From: Chelonoidis abingdonii
Taxonomy: Eukaryota; Chordata; Testudines; Testudinidae
Direction of reading: 5' to 3'
NCBI RefSeq assembly: GCF_003597395.2
Contig: NC_133771.1
Location: forward strand, 53,207,727 to 53,271,726
Length of the DNA stretch: 64,000 nucleotides
The notes under the pieces were generated by a model, which was given only the letters and a program-made list of their open reading frames with translations, had not been told where the DNA came from and searched no databases. A program made the translations under genes and the position numbers. Positions 25,841 to 36,404 of this stretch are shown here, in pieces (the stretch's first letter is position 1; the number at the start of each line of letters is the position of its first letter).

Positions 25841-26012
25841 GGGGGAGGGATAGCTCAGTGGCTTGAGCACTGGCCTGCTAACCTCAGCATTGTGAGTTCA
25901 ATGCTTGAGAGGGCTACTTAGGGATCTGGGGCAAAATCAGTATTTGATCCTGCTAGTGAAGGCAGGAGGCTGGACTCAATGACCTTTCAGGGTCCCTTCC
26001 AGTTCTATGAGA
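25841..26012 (+). repeat. tRNA-derived turtle SINE with CR1-like tail
   Basis: The head GGGGGAGGGATAGCTCAGTGG contains a Pol III box A (from 25851). A box B-like GTGAGTTCAATGC lies at 25892-25904. The tail GGACTCAATGACC...GGTCCCTTCCAGTTCTATGAG is like the CR1 3' end, which would let CR1 reverse transcriptase copy it. This architecture is that of the cryptodire turtle Pol III SINE and is the best taxonomic marker here. Confidence 0.85.
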
Positions 26013-26179
26013 TAGGTATATCTCCATATCATCATCAATTGTGTGCTCCACGTTGTCCCAGATACACACAGAAAGAAAGACAAGATGCAAGAAATGTGGT
26101 TATAATTAGTCCTACCAACAAGCCAAATCAGGATTGTAGGTTAAAATCACAGCTGGGTGGGAGTCAGTCAAAGGGATTG

Positions 26180-27460
26180 TTGGGTCAGGAGATGGCTGGA
26201 GCAGGACAGGAACACGGTAGGAGTAGGGAATGGGCAGGAACTGGAAGCCACGGGAATCTGTAACACTGTGATGCAGCAGGAGGGTTGCTGATCAAGTAGT
26301 GCTGAGTCACTGCAGGCTCTACTGGGGGGTCATGGCAGCTATTGAGAGTGTAGGGACAGGCAGATGCAAGCTCTCCCACATCTAAAGAACCCAGTGTAAG
26401 GGGAGGAGCTATTGGACTCAGGTCTCAAGTAACTACGGGGGACAACAAATGAAAAAACAGCAAGGGGAGTGAGGGTTGCAGGGAGTCTGAGAGGATCACC
26501 AAGCAGAGAACCCTGGACAGTTCCCACTGCTTCTCAAAGGCATCCAGGGAGCCACCAGATGCAGTGCAGAAAAACTCTGCCCAAAGATATGTTTTCAGTA
26601 AGGAGCAGAAATAGGCCCCAGACTCACAGAACACTTCCCTGTCCAGATGGCCACCTTGGCTAGCACCAGAAGGAGGTCTCATGACTTCATGGGGCCACAA
26701 GTGGGATGTGCATATATCTGGAGGTGAAGGGACAATTACAGCCAGAACCTAATAAGAAGGTTCTGGAGGAGCTAGAAAAGGGGCTGCAACCTGGTGCACT
26801 CACTGTAAATGTGCACCAGGGTCTCCCTCTTGCCACAAGTGGGGCAGATGTCAGGAGAAAGGATGAACACCAGGTACACACTCATGCTCATGGCTCCATG
26901 AAGGAGTCACCAACTTATATCCCCAGTGGGCTGGAGGACCTGGGGGACCAGAATGGAATGCAGACTGGTTCACTGCGGCTCCTCAACCTCTTGGTGTCAA
27001 AGCAGGACAAGGGGGTGAGGAAGTGAAGGGTGTGGAGTCTATGTACAGCTGTTTGCTAGGTGGGGTTCAGAGACTGACGGGCTGCAGATCATGCAGGTAG
27101 CTCAAGTAGTGCAGAGGCGGTGCCTGAGGAGGCTCACGAGGCAGGGGCCTGATGACAAGGTCCAGAAAGCCAGGTGTGAGAGATGAGTGGGGAGCACCCT
27201 CCCACAAGACCCACTTGAGAGAGGTCCAAGAGTTGGGCGGTAAGGCTGCCCTCCCTTCCTGGTGTATATGCTGGGAGACATGAGGGGTGGAGAGCCCCAA
27301 GCACTGGCTGAGTACCAGAGGGTCCACACAGTCCCTCCAATAGTACAAGTGAGTCATGGCAGCTGAGCAAGCAGCATGGGTCTGGCTGTTTGTTTACCTC
27401 ACAACCAGAACCCTTATGGAATGAGTACCCCCATGGGACCAGTGCAATGCCCACAGCAAG
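26180..27460 (-). pseudogene. Non-LTR retrotransposon ORF2 C-terminus, degenerate
   Basis: On the minus strand at about 26870-26790 a zinc-knuckle-like stretch reads CPTCGKRETLVHIYSEC followed by TRLQPLF, as near the end of LINE ORF2 proteins. Downstream (about 26700-26425) it continues with SGAYFCSLLKTYLWAEFF and GSLDAFEKQWELSRVLC. Upstream frames (27357-27067) are less clear. No intact frame and no catalytic RT core. The clade (possibly Tx1/L1-like) is uncertain. Confidence 0.5.
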
Positions 27461-27734
27461 CCAACCCTGCCCCCACCCCAGTTATCTCCCCCTTCCCAAA
27501 TAAAACTAAAATACTGTGCTAATTCCAGGGGTAGAAGGGGGAGCTATTTCCTACTGCTTTTCACCACTAGTCCAGAGAAGCTCACCTCCTTCCTGAGCTC
27601 CCTGGTTGCCCAGTGTGATAAACCAGGGACAGTTGTGTAGAAGTTCTAAGCTCTGATGACTGAAGTTGCCCGGAGCTGTGCTTTGAACATACAAAGTGCA
27701 TTAAAAATGCAGTATTCTGAAAAATGCGACCCTA

Positions 27735-27860
27735 GGTGTCATTCCCAGCTATAAAATGGGGATAATGATGCCACCTAATCTCATGGGGGCGGGGGAAGTG
27801 TTGTAAAGATTGCTTTTCAAACATTAATGAATTTTTCAGACACTATGGCAGAAGCACCAC
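27735..27860 (+). repeat. Possible MIR-like SINE tail
   Basis: ATAAAATGGGGATAATGATGCC followed by CATGGGGG...GTTGTAAAGATT matches the 3' half of widespread vertebrate SINE/MIR-like repeats. Confidence 0.4.
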
Positions 27861-29772
27861 AGAAATGTCAATGAAAATTAATATTTTTGTATTCAGCAGA
27901 GGCTATGGATGGTGTGCATTTGTTAAGGACCAGGGCCACACACTGAATGAGAAAAATAAAAAGACATACTGAATAATTTGCTCCATCACTGAGTGAGGCT
28001 AGAATCTTGTGGAAAAAAATAGTATGTGATCATGTAATTAAAGACTAACATAACACATAATTTTCAAAGGGGCTGAATTAAGGTCTCTTAGATAGCATTA
28101 ATTCTGGCATTTCTTAATTTCTAAGTGCTTGACCTTGCACTCTTAGTATTCTTTTACTGTAGTTTTCTGAGTGTTTATACATGATGTGTGAGATAACTAG
28201 CCCTACAAGCAAGCTTCATGACAGAATTATATTATAACAGATAGAATGAAAAATTAATTAAAGTGTTTGCCTTTTTTTCAAATGTAAATGTAAGCCATAA
28301 GCACAACAGACTCAGGAGATGTTCTAAATCTACGCACAAAACTGCCTATTTAGCTTGCCAGGAAGCCAGATGCGTCTGCTACTTAATTTTTTTCCCTATC
28401 TTTCCAGGTTCTGTTAGAACACCTGCTTACTCACAATGATTAGCTGCTCCAGACACAGGATCTATACAGGCTGGTGGTTAAGCTACATGAAATATAGAAC
28501 AGAAAAACAAGGGTATTCACATAAATCACAAACAAAACATGTAATACTATTGCATAATTCCACCTGATGCATTTACTGCAAATATCGTCCAAAACATTGC
28601 CAACATGTTTCACTTATTTCTCCTTTTCTTTGCAGCCCTTGGGAAGCAGGCCTACCAGTTTGCTTACTTTAAGTAGAAAGAACTCGTTAATCATTCATGG
28701 GCCTGATTCACCACTGTGTTACTCCAGTATTATGCAGGTTAAACTCCATTACTTTCAGTGTAGGGTCACAATGCTGAATCAGGTTGCGTCTTGGGAAGAA
28801 TTTGTATATGTTTAGGTACATGTATCTTATTGAAAGAGTTTGGGTAAGTATCCATTCACTTTAAGGTTCTTATTCTTGGGGTGATAATATTAATGACTAA
28901 GAAATGAATGTTTTCATTCTCTATAAATATCAGCTATTGTGGTATCAAGAAGTATGCATATATTCAAAGTTAAATGTCTTACCATTCCTAGAGAAATATA
29001 ACACTATAGAACTGAATGCGGTCTCTGCATTTATGAAGGAATCCTCTGAGTGGGTCATATATAACATCATGGTTCCCCCACCATAGAATAGAAATATATT
29101 GTTTAGTAAAAATATTCTCAACATTGAAAATGTATTTAAAATATTATAAAATGAGAAATATTTAATAAATGTGTTAAATACATGGAATATACTAAAAATA
29201 TATTACAAAATCTTAGAATTTATGCCCTGATGTAGCAAATCATTTAAGCACATAAGAGGAGTAAAATATCTACTGTATTCTATCATCCACTCTATTGCTC
29301 TCTACTCTCTATTTTTCTGCTGTAGGCCTGGCTCAACATACACAACCTGCCTTATTTCTTAGTGGGTATGATTGGGAAGGGTAAGCTGTAGTCAGGGTGG
29401 CTAGTTAAGGTCAGCAGGAACATCCTGATATTAGTAAACAAAACTAAAAGTAAAATAAAGTAGAGGTCAGATTATGCATGAACAGTGCATGCATAGAACA
29501 TGCTATACAGGGATTGGTTCCTGAAACGTGGCCAAGCCAATCCCAAAATGTGTGATTCAGTGTTTAGTAAATGCAGTGTGATGTGTAAATGTATATAAAT
29601 GAAGAGGTTTTCTGTGTAACTTTGGATGTGTGGTACACCCTATACCCACCTCTTATGTTTGAATCTGATCCACTCACCATAATGTTGCTGTATGCCAAAT
29701 AAAGATACCTGAGTGATAAAATCTGGAGTCAAACTGAGTTCTTAGGAAGCAGAGTAGAAAGAAGTCTCAGAA
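27861..29772. other. Intronic sequence, no gene seen
   Basis: AT-rich. Around 28698-28790, 'gggcctgattcaccactg...ctgaatcaggt' is a decayed member of the old palindromic repeat class seen at 12029 and 30173. Short plus-strand ORFs here have no domain. Confidence 0.5.
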
Positions 29773-29780
29773 AATCCCAA

Positions 29781-29902
29781 CTAGGGTGACCAGATGACCC
29801 GATTTTATAGGGACAGTCCCAATTTTGGGGTCTTTTTCTATGTAAACTACTATTACCCCCCACTCCCATCCCAAATTTTCACATTTGCTATCTGGTCACC
29901 CT
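29781..29902. mobile_element. hAT MITE with 8-bp target duplication
   Basis: Termini CTAGGGTGACCAGAT and ATCTGGTCACCCT are inverted. The flanks AATCCCAA (29773-29780 and 29903-29910) are a perfect 8-bp duplication, as hAT transposases leave. No coding capacity. Same family as 59565-59666. Confidence 0.9.
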
Positions 29903-30172
29903 AATCCCAAAATCTGCCAAACTGTTCCAACTGGCGAGTGCTTTCCTATAGGCTGCCATTTACTGCAGCTCTTTTTTATTACAGCTCCGTGCATGCCAAA
30001 AACACTCATAAAATTATAGTATTTGGCAGGATTAAGTCATTGTACTATTTGTAAAGTGCTGTGTGATCTTTGAATGGAAGGTGCAACACAGAAATGCTAA
30101 GCAGATTTAATTTTAAAGCCTCTCATTATGCAAAAAGATCTTACTTCATATTATGTAGCTTTCTTAGGAGAA

Positions 30173-30298
30173 GTGCCTGATTCTCCTCTCTTACTAACAT
30201 CGGTGTAAACCAGGAGTAAAGTCATTCAAAAGTTGGAGTTTCATACAAGAAGTAAATGGTATAAACTGAGAGAAGAATCAGTTCTAGATTGCTCTCCT
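30173..30298. repeat. Old palindromic repeat
   Basis: Begins GCCTGATTCTCCTCTCTTAC and closes with 'aactgagagaagaatca', an imperfect inverted pair around a centre rich in 'ggtgtaaaccaggagtaa'. Belongs to the same class as 12029-12098. Confidence 0.5.
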
Positions 30299-32694
30299 GA
30301 CCCACCACTGTGCAAAATGCCAGTGCTGGTGCAAGTCTCCTCAATTTCTATAGCTAATGCTGTTATCAGAGACACAGTCTGAAATACTGCCTTTCCCTGC
30401 CTACATGCTGTTTTGGAAGGAAAATTGAACAGATTCACAGTCCTGTGTTAGGGACCAAAGATAACTTATATCTTACACAAATTTGACTGCTAAAATATTA
30501 CTCAGGATTGAAATTTTGCGTATTTGCATTGATGCAATAGGTAATCCAACTTGTACAGATACAGTAATCTAACTGACAATAAGAACCATGATGTTCTTTC
30601 TCCTCCTTTTTGTACTGCCTGATTCCTTTTACAATGAGGCATGATGAGGCTGGAATGTAAAATGTTCCATAAATCTTTTATTGCATCCAGATCAAATACT
30701 GTCCCTTGTCTTTCTGTGTTGCTGAACTGACTGAAAATTTCTGAATTCTGCTTCTTGACAATATGAAGAAGCAAAAAATGCTAAAGGAGCCAAGAAAGAA
30801 TCTCATTATATGGATTTCCATCTATTTTTTTTGTGTGTTTGCTTGCTAGAAGCAGAATGCTGAGGAAGTTACATGCAGTGCTTTGGAGAGAATACAGCAT
30901 TGATCAATTAAACTCTGCATTTTGCAGCAAAGGCACATTTAAGTATCATTCTTTTTCTCCTGTATTACACTGCATTTCAATTCCTTCATGATGCTAAGGG
31001 ATTATATATTATACACATTCATAACATATCTTTCTAGTTACCATTTAGTTCCTCCTCCCACACACAGTAGACAGCTCAAGTAACTAATATAAAATCAATA
31101 TTACATATAAAGATCATTGTCCCTCAGTTGGGTGACTGTTTAGGGCTAATTAGTAAAAGGCCTATCTTTTCCATTTGCTTCCATAAACATATGGGAACCT
31201 GATTCTATGGAACTCTGTGGGATGTAATGGTAGAATTCTACCTTCCTTCCCTCAGACTCTACTGATGGCCCTTTTCCAGAAGCGTGTGAAGTTGGTGAGT
31301 CATAGAATTTTGGTTGTAGGAAGGCAGCTAGCAGGGGACTAGATGCTTTCTGCAGCATTGTACCTCATTGATTCTGTAGTTTTCCATTTGGAAATCCAAT
31401 GGAGAGTGATGCTTGAAAGAACATTAACTCACACTAGTATCCCTTCCAGGGCTATGACTGCTGAGCTTCAGGGAAACTTGGGACCAAAAGAGCAACATTT
31501 AACAAACATATAAGTTCAATATTTTTATTTTCTAACAAAAACAATCTTTAGAAATATTTCTTAACAATCCCCATATCCCCAGGCTAATGAGGGCATCCAT
31601 CTGAAGTGTAATGTACTCAGTATTTTGGGTTTCCAGTACACACTTCCCTCCTGGGTTCACATGAATTCAAATCCTCTGAGGTCTGAGTTAAAATGAAGCC
31701 AACATCACAGATTCCACTGTGTGACCTCACACCACGCTGACAAACAAAAACTATAACACATCACATACCATCCCTATAATTTTATAAAGGAATCATTTTG
31801 AAGTCTTTCGGATTTCTCAATTACTATTTTTTCTAGCATCTACTGTCCTTCCGCAATATTAAGTCAGTACAATAGCAGTAAGAGGTGCCTCTTTAGTTTG
31901 GACAGATGTTTGTTTTCCTCCTGAACAGCTGAATTTAAAGCTTGCTTTATCTATACAATAAGGAAACAACAAACAAATGTATCCTTAGCTGTGGAGTCTC
32001 TAACAATGCTTCCACGATAAAGGCAACAAAATTGAAATTTGCAGCACTGTTTAATAAATAAATCACACATTTATCATATAAGGCAAACAAACATAATGTA
32101 GTATATTAAAACACTACAATGTTATCAAACCTAGTATTTACAAGATGTAACCCATTACCACCTTGACTATTTTGCTTATATGTTGTACACTGTTCCCTTA
32201 CACTTTTTCTTAGAAGTGCCAAAATACTGGTGTTCTCATCATACTTCTGCCCCAATGCAAAGGTGAGCTAACTGGAAACATCACAGAAGAGGATATTCTC
32301 CGAAGATTCCAAGCCCACCATTGTACATGTGAGAGTTTTGAAGGCATAGCTGAACCAAACCTCTGAACATTTTGAGGTTCATCAAATCCTAATAAAGATT
32401 GCTTACCTAAATAAAGACACCCACAACCACACAACAAAAGAAAAAAACCAAGACTGTAAACACAAAATGGCTAATTTAAAGTTAAATTAAACTCTTACAT
32501 AACACCAAAATACAGGCATAAAGGTTGAAACCCCTCTTTACTTCCAATTGTGTCAAAATTCATTTTACAGGATTTCCAGTCATCTGAATCATACTGAGTT
32601 CAATTTTACTTTGAAACACTTAAATACAACTTTCACTCTCTTTGTATATGTGCTAAAATACATAGGAATCACAGGGTTAATTAGATGATAAAAT
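30299..32694. other. Intronic sequence, no gene seen
   Basis: AT-rich. The minus ORFs at 30502-30774, 31146-31358 and 32210-32437 have no recognisable domain, EGF pattern or splice sites. The next EYS exon was not found here. Confidence 0.5.
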
Positions 32695-32708
32695 TCAACC
32701 TTAACTCT

Positions 32709-32794
32709 CATTCATCTGACGAAATGGGTGTTCACCCACAAAAGCTTATACTCCAATACGTCTGTTAGTCTATAAGGTGCCACAAGACTCTCTG
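32709..32794 (+). mobile_element. Penelope-derived 86-bp monomer
   Basis: Flanked by a perfect 14-bp direct repeat TCAACCTTAACTCT (32695-32708 and 32795-32808). The insert carries CTGACGA (32716-32722), a hairpin TGGGT...ACCCA and AAAAGCTTAT, then GTCTGTTAGTCTATAAGGTG and 'ccacaagactctctg'. So the complete transposed unit is only 86 bp. Same family as the inverted dimers at 20977 and 57567. Confidence 0.9.
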
Positions 32795-32946
32795 TCAACC
32801 TTAACTCTGAGTTTCAATGTCTCTGTGACATAAGACAAACACTTAATGTTACTTTAACATAGTTTGTTATGGTTTAATGAAATGTAAGTACATTATAAAG
32901 ATAACAAATTGTTGTGCATGGTTAATAATCTCCTCAAAAGTGGCTG

Positions 32947-32980
32947 TTATTATTATTATTATTATTTATTATTTATTAAC
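32947..32980. repeat. (ATT)n microsatellite
   Basis: About eleven imperfect TTA/ATT units. Confidence 0.95.
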
Positions 32981-33797
32981 GAAAGTATTAATGTTGTTAA
33001 ACTGTGCTTCAGGCCATAAACTGAATACCAGATGTTGAACATCTTTCAGGGTATAGCTTATTATGGTTTTAGTGCTTCATTGCCACACAGGTTTATAATA
33101 ATTTTTATCAGTCTTTTCTAAATTTTAATTAGTGTAATAGTCAAATTGGGCCATAGACTGTAAATAAAAGTCACTATATATACTAATTTTACTGGAGGAA
33201 ATTTTAAAATATGTAAGATAAACAGCATAAACAATGTGAAAGCTTCTGTAGAGAACTATTACCAGCAAATAGACTATAATTATTTAGGAGCCTCCCTTCC
33301 CCATCAGACAGTTCAGGATGTGATACTCAAATATTTTTGAGCATATGAGTTTCCAGTTTCTTCTCAAGTTTGTTCATGTTATGAAAGATGCACCAATCAT
33401 AGAAACACATTAAGGATTATTTTCTAGGTAAAGACATGATTTTAAATGGTAAGTAATTTAAGAACAATATTCCCTTGATCATCTGTCTGTTTATTTTATG
33501 CTAAAATTTACTCTTAGAGCTTCAGTATATTTCACTGTTTTCAGTTTCAATATTTGAAATAATGTTTTCTTCTTAAATGTGTTAAATGTATTCCTTCAAG
33601 TTTTAGACATATGGTCTTACCAGCAAATTGTGAACTAGTCCCATAATTTAAAACATTTGCATTCCAATATAGTCCATAAAAATGTAATGAGTCCAATATA
33701 GTTCACATTACACATGTAGTAAAATCCCCCCAAATTAAAAACTTAACAAATGAATGTACAATAACTGCTGCAGTTATAAGTAAACATACTTACTGAC

Positions 33798-33997
33798 CTG
33801 CAATGAAAAGTTCTTCCTGGGCCATCAACACATATGCCTCCATTGGAACAAAAGGTTGAGTTCGGTGCAGGTTCATTGCAAACGTCAATATCTACTTCAC
33901 AAAATTCACCAGTGTATCCACTCACGCAAATGCACAAAAATGCACTGACCAAATCTTGACAAGAACCTCCATTCATGCATGGAGCAGACTTGCATTC
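33798..33997 (-). CDS. EYS: EYS exon (EGF-like module and part of the next)
   Basis: A 200-nt exon in a minus-strand gene. The acceptor TATCCTTTAG precedes GAATGC; the donor is AG|GTCAGT (a GTAAGT four bases on is an alternative). It enters in phase 0 and leaves after two bases of a codon. It encodes a full six-cysteine EGF-like module (ECKSAPCMNGG ... GYTGEFCE) and four cysteines of the next (CNEPAPNSTFC, NGGICVDGPG, CR). The insert between the first two cysteines (EPAPNS) and the GGICVDGPG box are characteristic of EYS. EYS is a large secreted photoreceptor matrix protein of EGF and laminin G modules. The frame is open, so the gene looks functional here. Confidence 0.93.
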
Positions 33998-35944
33998 CTA
34001 AAGGATATAAATGATAATACATTGATAATGGAATTTTAAAAACATATCATGTATATCCACAGAAATTAAAACAAGAAAGGGGGTTGTGTTCAGTTGCTCA
34101 TGGGCAGAAAAATTAGAATTTGGTCAATTTGATTTTTATAGAGATCCTGTAACCATATGTTTTCAACACACAACTTTGAAAATACATATGGTTCTATCAA
34201 TCAATATAGGAGAAACATGAATAAATCTTCATTTTATAGGTTTTCTAGACAGCCAGAAATGTGTGCTTCCTTTATTAAAATCTCAAAACATGCAATTGCA
34301 CAATAGATTTTCTAGCGCTTTCTCTCTCTTTTCTCAGTTCTTATATTGGTAATCATCACTTTAGCATCTGAAATTTCAGAATAAAAGATAATTAAGATAA
34401 AGATAAGATAAAATAAGTAGAAGCAGGTAGGGTTTGCCCAGACATACATCATATTTCTGGGTGAAACCTGGTCTGAACATTGTCCAGTTCATCTATGCTA
34501 TAATTCCTATTATTAAACACTTTCTGAGAATAAGTGATAACTTCCAGAATTGCCATTAATTGCAAACCTTTACAAATTCAAAGCTGCAGTGAATTTTAAC
34601 AGCATTCACATAACAAATTCTTCTGACGAAGCTAATGTAAAACCCATCAAATTCATACCATGGAAACCAGTGACAAATTAATGTATTGTCAAAATAATAG
34701 GAGAGTTGAATTAGTGTAATTGCCAATATAAAAGAGATTTTTGCCCTTGAGCTCAGAAACCCAATTCATGCCCACATCCAAGATAGTTTTGTTTTGTTGC
34801 TGCCACCCAACTAGTCTAGCTAAAAGTAGGTTTTTAGAAGTGAATTTATTTTCATATTAGTTTTAACTTTTTCAGAGGGTGAACACCTTAAGGATAACCA
34901 AGGGCACTTAGTACATTTCTTGCAGGTACTGCCATTACTTTTACAGAATGTAAATGCATATATCCACAGGGAGTTCTATGAAAACGGCATGTTTTTCCAT
35001 CAGCTCTCTAGCTGGTATATATAGAATGATGTATTAGAAAGCATTACATAAACTAATTTAATTATATATCCCATAGGAAGATGGGGGTAGTTTGTAGACT
35101 ACCAAAATTATGCATACAGTGTCTAGAAAGACAATTTTGAAAGCATCTCAATCTGCTATTTAAACATTTTGGCCTTTTCTGGTTTGATAAATTAAAAATT
35201 TGTTTCTCTGTTTTCTTTGTTTTCCCTTGCATCTCGCTATTGCTTCTCACTATTTTTATAGCTTTGATCATAATTCCTATACAATTAATGAAGAAAAAAC
35301 TCTACCTCAAATAATAATTAAAAAAAAGAAAAGCATAAAAACCTTACAATGATAGATCAAAATTATAAATGCAACTAGGGATACGCAAGCCTCAAACAGG
35401 TGTACAGTGCTTAGGCTGAATATGAAGTTATAGTCATGCCAAATTTCAAATAATCTTAAAACTTGTTTGTTTCATTAGGTATACTAAGAGTGCCCATAAA
35501 GGTGTACAGTATAATGGAAGACTTGTTCAGACCTGAATCCAGGACTTGGCAAGGCTTCAGGACTTGGCTGTGGAGTGATAGAAAGAATATTGAGGGCAAA
35601 TGGAAAGTTTTGTGGAAGAGACACTGTACCAGTTACTGCCCTGTAAGATACTATATTTATTTTTAAATAAAATATTGAGTATATTTGATGCACAGCAAAT
35701 AAATATAAACAATTCTTAAACAAGCAGCAAAAATGTTCAGCAAGTTGTGCTACCGGAAAAGTGTTACTCTTTACCAATCTTAATTAAGGCAAGAGATTTC
35801 CTTTAACAGGCAGGCAGACAATTACGCAAATCACTAACTGGGAGGGCTGACACAATTCCCTAGGATTTAGAACTCAAGGTCAGTCAAAGAGAGCAAGGAA
35901 GTTGGATGGTTAGCTGGTATACATGGGGCCAAACCTAAGAGTCT

Positions 35945-36222
35945 AAGGCTATGTCTACACTAGCACTTTTGTTGGCGAAACTTTTGTCAGTCAGGGGTAT
36001 GGAAAAACACACCCATAACAGACAAAAGTTTCACCAACAAAAGCGCCAGTGTGGACAGCACTCTGTCAGCCAGGTAGCATCTCCTACCAACATAGCTACC
36101 GCTGCTTGTTGGGGGTGGCTTAATTATGCCAGTCGGAGAATTCTCTCCGACTGGCATAGAGCAGCTACACAGGAAATCTTACAACGGTGCAGCTATAAGG
36201 TCTATAATGCAGACATAGCCTT
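35945..36222. mobile_element. Palindromic MITE with 5-bp duplication
   Basis: Terminal inverted repeats AAGGCTATGTCTACACT and its near-complement ending AGACATAGCCTT. Flanked by AGTCT on both sides (35940-35944, 36223-36227). Two internal inverted pairs are present: 'cttttgttggcgaaacttttgtc' against 'gacaaaagtttcaccaacaaaag', and 'gccagtcggaga/tctccgactggc'. Non-coding fold-back element. Confidence 0.85.
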
Positions 36223-36404
36223 AGTCTCACAAGCAATCACAATTAAGTTAATAGAACCACTTGTCTAAGTAAGGTGAGCAGAATTCATCATCATTACTGA
36301 AACTAATAAGACTACTTGTGTGAGTAAAGTGAACAGGATTAGAATCTCTAAAATTTACAGTATTTTGAGTGCCTACCTGTGGAAGAAAAACCATTTTTAA
36401 ATAT

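Noticed and set aside
25841..25912. Functional tRNA gene
   Set aside because: A-box and B-box are present, but there is no cloverleaf acceptor pairing and the tail is CR1-like; it is a SINE.
32210..32437. Cysteine-containing minus ORF as a further EYS exon
   Set aside because: No EGF cysteine spacing and no matching splice sites or phase.
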